Assembly: GCF_027257195.1 (NCBI RefSeq)
Contig: NZ_JAPDFS010000001.1
Coordinates: forward strand, 321,246-385,245
Source: Halorubrum sp. F4
Lineage (GTDB): Archaea > Halobacteriota > Halobacteria > Halobacteriales > Haloferacaceae
Length of the DNA: 64,000 nucleotides
Reading direction: 5' to 3'
Shown here: piece after piece, positions 60,802 to 64,000 of the stretch
Position numbering within the stretch: the first letter of the stretch is position 1
Layout: each line of letters begins with the position of its first letter
Translations under genes and position numbers: made by a program
Notes under the pieces: generated by a model
The model's database searches: none
What the model was told of the DNA's origin: nothing
The model's input: the letters and a program-made list of their open reading frames with translations, nothing else

Positions 60802-62895
60802 TCACTCCGCGTTCGTATCTCCGTCCTCGTGTCCACCGGTCCCGTCCGGGTCGACGTCCGAGTCCTCGCTGCCCCCGGAGTTCTCTCCGTCTCCGGACTC
60901 CGCCGATCGAGCGGGACCCGTCCGGTCGTCGCGGCTCTCCTCGAGCACTTCCGCGGTGAGGTCGGTCCGCGCTCGCCTGGGGTCGACGCCGTCGGCCGCC
61001 GAACCGTTCGAGTGCTCTGGTCGGTCGTGATCGGAGCCGCCTTCGCCGTCCTCGGCGTCGGCGCCTTGGACGTCAGCGCTCTCGCCGTCGCCGTCCTCGG
61101 GATCTCCGTCGGCCGGCTCGGGATCGGCGGGTTCGAATCCGGCACTCCCGAACCCGCCGCGCGGGTCGTGGCCCGTCTCGTGGAGCCGCTCCCGGACGGC
61201 GTCCCGGTCGATCGTTCCCGAGACGGTCCGCGGGAGCTCGTCGGTGTAGGCGATCGTCTTGGGGATCTTGAAGCCGGCGAGCCGGTCGCGGGCGAACTCG
61301 AGGAGCGCGTCGTCGAGTTCGTTCTCTCCCGCCGTACCGTTCCCGGACTCCCCGTCGTCGGCCGTCGAATCGATCCCGAGGTCGTCGTCGCGCTCGTTGC
61401 CGGCCTCCGGTCCGTTACCCGGCTCGTCGCCGGCCTCCCGCCCGTCGTCGTCGGCTTGCCGGCCGACGGCGTCGCCCTCGGCGTCGGTCTCCGCCTCGTC
61501 AGTTTCGAGGCCGTCGTGGCCGCCGATCGGATCCGCGTCGTCTTCGGTCGGACTCCGCATCGCGTCCGTCCGGTCGCCGACCGCGACGAGCGCCGCGACG
61601 CGTTCGCCCCACTCGTCGTCCGCGAGACCGACGACGGCGACGTCGTCGACCGCGGGATGACCGGACAACACGTCCGACACCTCGCCGGGCTCGACGTTCT
61701 CGCCGCCGGTGACGATCCGGTCGTCGAGCCGGTTGAACACGTACAGGTAGCCGTCCTCGTCGAGGCTCCCGACGTCGCCGGTGTGGAGGCCGTACGGTCC
61801 GAACTCGGAGCCGGTCGCGTCCGCCCCGAGGTATCCCGGCGTTATCGTCGGACCGTCGACGACGATCTCGCCGGTCTCGCCGGGGTCGACCGGGTCGCCG
61901 TCCTCGTCGACGACGACCACGTCGGTGCCGAAGATGGGGCGACCGACCGTGTCGGGGCGATCGCGGGTCGCCTTCGGCGTGGCGGTCGCGACCTGCGAGG
62001 CGGCCTCCGTCATCCCGTAGGTCGGGTACACCGGGATCGAGTAGTCCCGACAGCGCTCGATCAGCTCCTCGGGGGCCGGCGCGCCGCCGAGGAGCACGAC
62101 CCGCAGCGTGTCCGCGAGCGTCCCCCGCCGGTCGAGCATCCGCTCGAGCATCGTCGGCACGAGCGAGACGCCGGTGACGTCGTACCGGTCGATGTCGTCG
62201 GCGGTTCCGCCGGGGTCGAACCCCTCCCGGAGCACGAGCGTCGTTCCGTAGAGCACCGACCGGTACACCGGGGCGAGCCCGCCCATGTGGTGGAGCGCGA
62301 GCGAGACGAGCCAGCGGTCGTCCGGGTCGACCCCGAGCCGGAACGCGGAGGCGACGGCGGAGGAGTAGACGTTGCCCGCGGTGAGCGGGACCGGCTTCGG
62401 TACGCCGGTCGTCCCCGACGTGAAGAGGATACAGAGCGGGTCGTCGAATGACCACTCGCCCGGATCGACCGGATCGGGGTCGGCGTCGTGGACGGCCGTG
62501 ACCGCCGCGTCGGTCGGCTCGTCGACGGAGAGCACGGGAACGTCCTCGACCGCCGCGAGCGCGTCGGACTCCGTCGACTCCGAACAGACGACCGCGTCGA
62601 GGTCGGCCCGCTCGACTCGCTCGCTCAACTCGCGCGGGGTGAGGTCCTCACCCAGCGGGACGAAGGTCGCGCCGACGCGCATCGTCGCGTGGACGAGTCC
62701 GACGGTCCCGACGTACGGCGGGGTGAGCACGCCGAGCCGGTCGCCCTCGCGGATCCCGTGTGCGGCGAGCCGGCCCGCGGTCTCCGAGACGAGTCGGTCG
62801 AGGTCGGCGTACGTCCAGGCCTCCCCGTCCTCCGCGCGGATCAGTCCGATCCCGTCCGGCGAGGAGACGACGCGGTGGGTGAGCCAGTCGCGCAT
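60802..62895 (-). CDS. menE: o-Succinylbenzoate-CoA ligase-like acyl-CoA synthetase with acidic insertions
   Basis: 697 residues, against roughly 450-500 for the family. The AMP-forming core is clear: LFTSGTTGVPKPV (157-169), YPTYGMTEAAS, GLHTGDVG, NRLDDRIVTGGENVEPGE. An acidic segment (about 445-525) interrupts the C-terminal domain, and residues from about 575 form an acidic Asp/Glu/Gly tail. The A10 motif reads LPRTVSGTIDRD, with Thr where adenylating enzymes have the catalytic Lys. The menaquinone role is inferred from similarity; other men genes are not present. Confidence 0.8.
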   Translation of the reverse strand: MRDWLTHRVVSSPDGIGLIRAEDGEAWTYADLDRLVSETAGRLAAHGIREGDRLGVLTPPYVGTVGLVHATMRVGATFVPLGEDLTPRELSERVERADLDAVVCSESTESDALAAVEDVPVLSVDEPTDAAVTAVHDADPDPVDPGEWSFDDPLCILFTSGTTGVPKPVPLTAGNVYSSAVASAFRLGVDPDDRWLVSLALHHMGGLAPVYRSVLYGTTLVLREGFDPGGTADDIDRYDVTGVSLVPTMLERMLDRRGTLADTLRVVLLGGAPAPEELIERCRDYSIPVYPTYGMTEAASQVATATPKATRDRPDTVGRPIFGTDVVVVDEDGDPVDPGETGEIVVDGPTITPGYLGADATGSEFGPYGLHTGDVGSLDEDGYLYVFNRLDDRIVTGGENVEPGEVSDVLSGHPAVDDVAVVGLADDEWGERVAALVAVGDRTDAMRSPTEDDADPIGGHDGLETDEAETDAEGDAVGRQADDDGREAGDEPGNGPEAGNERDDDLGIDSTADDGESGNGTAGENELDDALLEFARDRLAGFKIPKTIAYTDELPRTVSGTIDRDAVRERLHETGHDPRGGFGSAGFEPADPEPADGDPEDGDGESADVQGADAEDGEGGSDHDRPEHSNGSAADGVDPRRARTDLTAEVLEESRDDRTGPARSAESGDGENSGGSEDSDVDPDGTGGHEDGDTNAE

Positions 62896-62925
62896 GGTCA
62901 GGTGTGTGAGACCCGGGGAGACGGC

Positions 62926-63360
62926 TCACTCATCGCTCGGCTGTCGGACGGTCAACACCGGTACGTCCGCGGTCCGGACCACCCGCTCGGTCACGCTGCC
63001 GAGCAGGTACCGATCCAGTCCCTTCCGCCCGTGCGTGCCCATCACGATCATGTCGATCCCGTGTTCGTCGACGTACTCGCGGATCGATCGGTAGGCGGTC
63101 CCCGACGCCACCGTCGTCGTCGCCTCGACGCCCGCGTCGGCCGCGGCGTCGGCGACGCGCTTCGTCGCCTCCTCGCCCTCCGATTGGAGCGCGTCGACGA
63201 CGATCTCGGATCCGGCCTCCAGCGTCGAGTACGCGGAGCCGTCGACGACGTAGAGCGCGTGGAGGCGGGCCCCGTACCGGTCCGCGAGGTCGATCGCGTG
63301 TTCGATCGCGGCGTCGGAGGCGGGACTCCCGTCGGTCGGCACCAGAATCTCGTCGTACAT
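62926..63360 (-). CDS. Universal stress protein (UspA family)
   Basis: 144-residue single-domain UspA. It starts YDEILVPTDGSPAS and ends in the ATP-binding GTHGRKGLDRYLLGSVTERV. Such proteins bind ATP and help cells survive stress; partners are unknown. It lies 30 bp upstream of menE on the same strand and may be co-transcribed. Confidence 0.93.
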   Translation of the reverse strand: MYDEILVPTDGSPASDAAIEHAIDLADRYGARLHALYVVDGSAYSTLEAGSEIVVDALQSEGEEATKRVADAAADAGVEATTTVASGTAYRSIREYVDEHGIDMIVMGTHGRKGLDRYLLGSVTERVVRTADVPVLTVRQPSDE

Positions 63361-63434
63361 CTCGTCGGTCGATACGCCGGGTGGCGATTAAAAACCCGAT
63401 CCTCCGGTCGGCGACGGTTGCGCCCGATGACGAA

Positions 63435-64000
63435 TCAACGGAAGCCCATGGCCTCGATCTGCTCCTGATACCGGTTGCGGATGGTGACTTCCGTGACCTG
63501 GGCGACGTCGGCGACCTCGCGTTGGGTCTTCTTCTCGTTACACAGCAGCGACGCGGCGTAGATGGCGGCGGCGGCGAACCCCGTCGGGGACTTCCCCGAC
63601 AACAACCCCTGCTCGGCGGAGACGTCGATGATCTCGGTCGCCTTCGACTGGACCTCCTCGCTGAGTTCGAGCGAGGAGGCGAATCGCGGGACGAACTGCT
63701 TGGGATCGACGGGCTTGAGCTCCAATCCGAGCTCCTGGGAGATGTACCGATACGTTCGGCCGATCTCCTTTTGCGGGACCCGGGACACCTCCGCGACCTC
63801 GTCGAGCGATCGGGGGATCCCCTCCTGTCGGCAGGCGGCGTAGAGGGCGGCGGTGGAGACACCCTCGATGGAGCGGCCGCGGATGAGGTCCTCCGAGAGC
63901 GCGCGTCGATAGATGACCGAGGCGACCTCCCGAACCGACCGGGGGACGCCCAGCGCGCTCGCCATGCGATCGATCTCCGAGAGCGCGAACTGGAGGTTGC
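63435..64000 (-). CDS. tfb: Transcription initiation factor IIB (TFB), 5' end outside the window
   Basis: C-terminal about 188 residues; the frame stays open to base 64000 and the zinc ribbon lies outside. Two cyclin-like repeats are visible: [20 protein letters not shown] with [20 protein letters not shown], and [20 protein letters not shown] with [20 protein letters not shown]. The C-terminal HTH reads [22 protein letters not shown] recruits RNA polymerase to TBP-bound promoters. Haloarchaea carry several TFBs; which one cannot be said. Confidence 0.94.
   Translation of the reverse strand, partial: NLQFALSEIDRMASALGVPRSVREVASVIYRRALSEDLIRGRSIEGVSTAALYAACRQEGIPRSLDEVAEVSRVPQKEIGRTYRYISQELGLELKPVDPKQFVPRFASSLELSEEVQSKATEIIDVSAEQGLLSGKSPTGFAAAAIYAASLLCNEKKTQREVADVAQVTEVTIRNRYQEQIEAMGFR

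Noticed and set aside
61129-61141. GGTTCGAATCC, a tRNA T-arm-like sequence
   Set aside because: It lies inside the menE coding sequence (minus-strand GFEP codons). No acceptor stem, anticodon arm or D-arm can be built around it.
60529-62451. 640-codon frame opposite menE
   Set aside because: Antisense shadow of menE with low-complexity Val/Arg/Asp composition.

Overview
The window is chromosomal DNA from a halophilic archaeon (class Halobacteria), most like Halorubrum or a near relative. The evidence is a very high GC content, strongly acidic predicted proteins, archaeal transcription factors (TFE-alpha and a TFB that runs off the right edge), an archaeal Dna2-type helicase-nuclease, type II 3-dehydroquinate synthase, archaeal aTrm56 and a haloarchaeal gamma-glutamylcysteine ligase. 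Many genes also have a TATA-like box 24-33 nt before the start codon and no Shine-Dalgarno sequence, the usual leaderless layout in haloarchaea. The genus is a guess from general resemblance.

Layout. 1-7.8 kb: Dna2-like helicase (5' end outside), class V aminotransferase, YqcI/YcgG protein, isochorismatase-like hydrolase, Cys/Met-metabolism PLP enzyme and lipoyl synthase. 7.8-19.5 kb: a peptide-use island with gamma-glutamyltransferase, a DUF1028 Ntn-hydrolase-like protein, a proline-iminopeptidase-like hydrolase, an M24 Xaa-Pro peptidase, a complete five-gene Dpp/Opp ABC importer and a divergent bacterio-opsin-activator-type regulator. 19.6-28 kb: Hsp20, EamA exporter, peroxiredoxin, methionine aminopeptidase, ATP-NAD kinase family protein, a 37-residue membrane peptide, the tfe operon, and an M48-like protein that has lost its zinc ligands. 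28-31 kb: a histidine kinase with a LOV-type photosensory domain, divergent from a two-domain KaiC-like ATPase.

31-43.3 kb: aTrm56, PurC, then an accessory islet (about 33.0-34.7 kb) with an AT-richer orphan membrane protein between two hairpin-rich intergenic repeats. L-asparaginase follows, divergent from an M24-family gene that closely resembles ectoine hydrolase (DoeA/EutD). Next are a DUF4870-like membrane protein and a 2-hydroxyacid dehydrogenase divergent from an M20 amidohydrolase, with a 19-bp palindrome beside the amidohydrolase promoter, then PPAT, a regulator and GshA. 43.5-52.7 kb: DoxX-like protein, Nth, threonine aldolase, M32 carboxypeptidase, renalase-like oxidoreductase and two tandem PAS histidine kinases. 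52.8-64 kb: DHQ synthase II, CopA, DJ-1/PfpI protein, an AT-richer SRA-HNH modification-dependent restriction enzyme, a zinc-ribbon HTH regulator, an NDP-sugar pyrophosphorylase, a zinc-finger/macrodomain pair, MenE with acidic insertions, UspA and partial TFB.

How the genes work together: the importer, four peptidase or amidase-type genes and the regulator form a plausible peptide or gamma-glutamyl-compound scavenging module. GshA and GGT could make and recycle gamma-glutamylcysteine, the known main haloarchaeal thiol. The LOV kinase and KaiC-like ATPase share one short promoter region and may link blue light to KaiC-type output. No rRNA, tRNA, CRISPR array, insertion sequence or replication origin was recognised.
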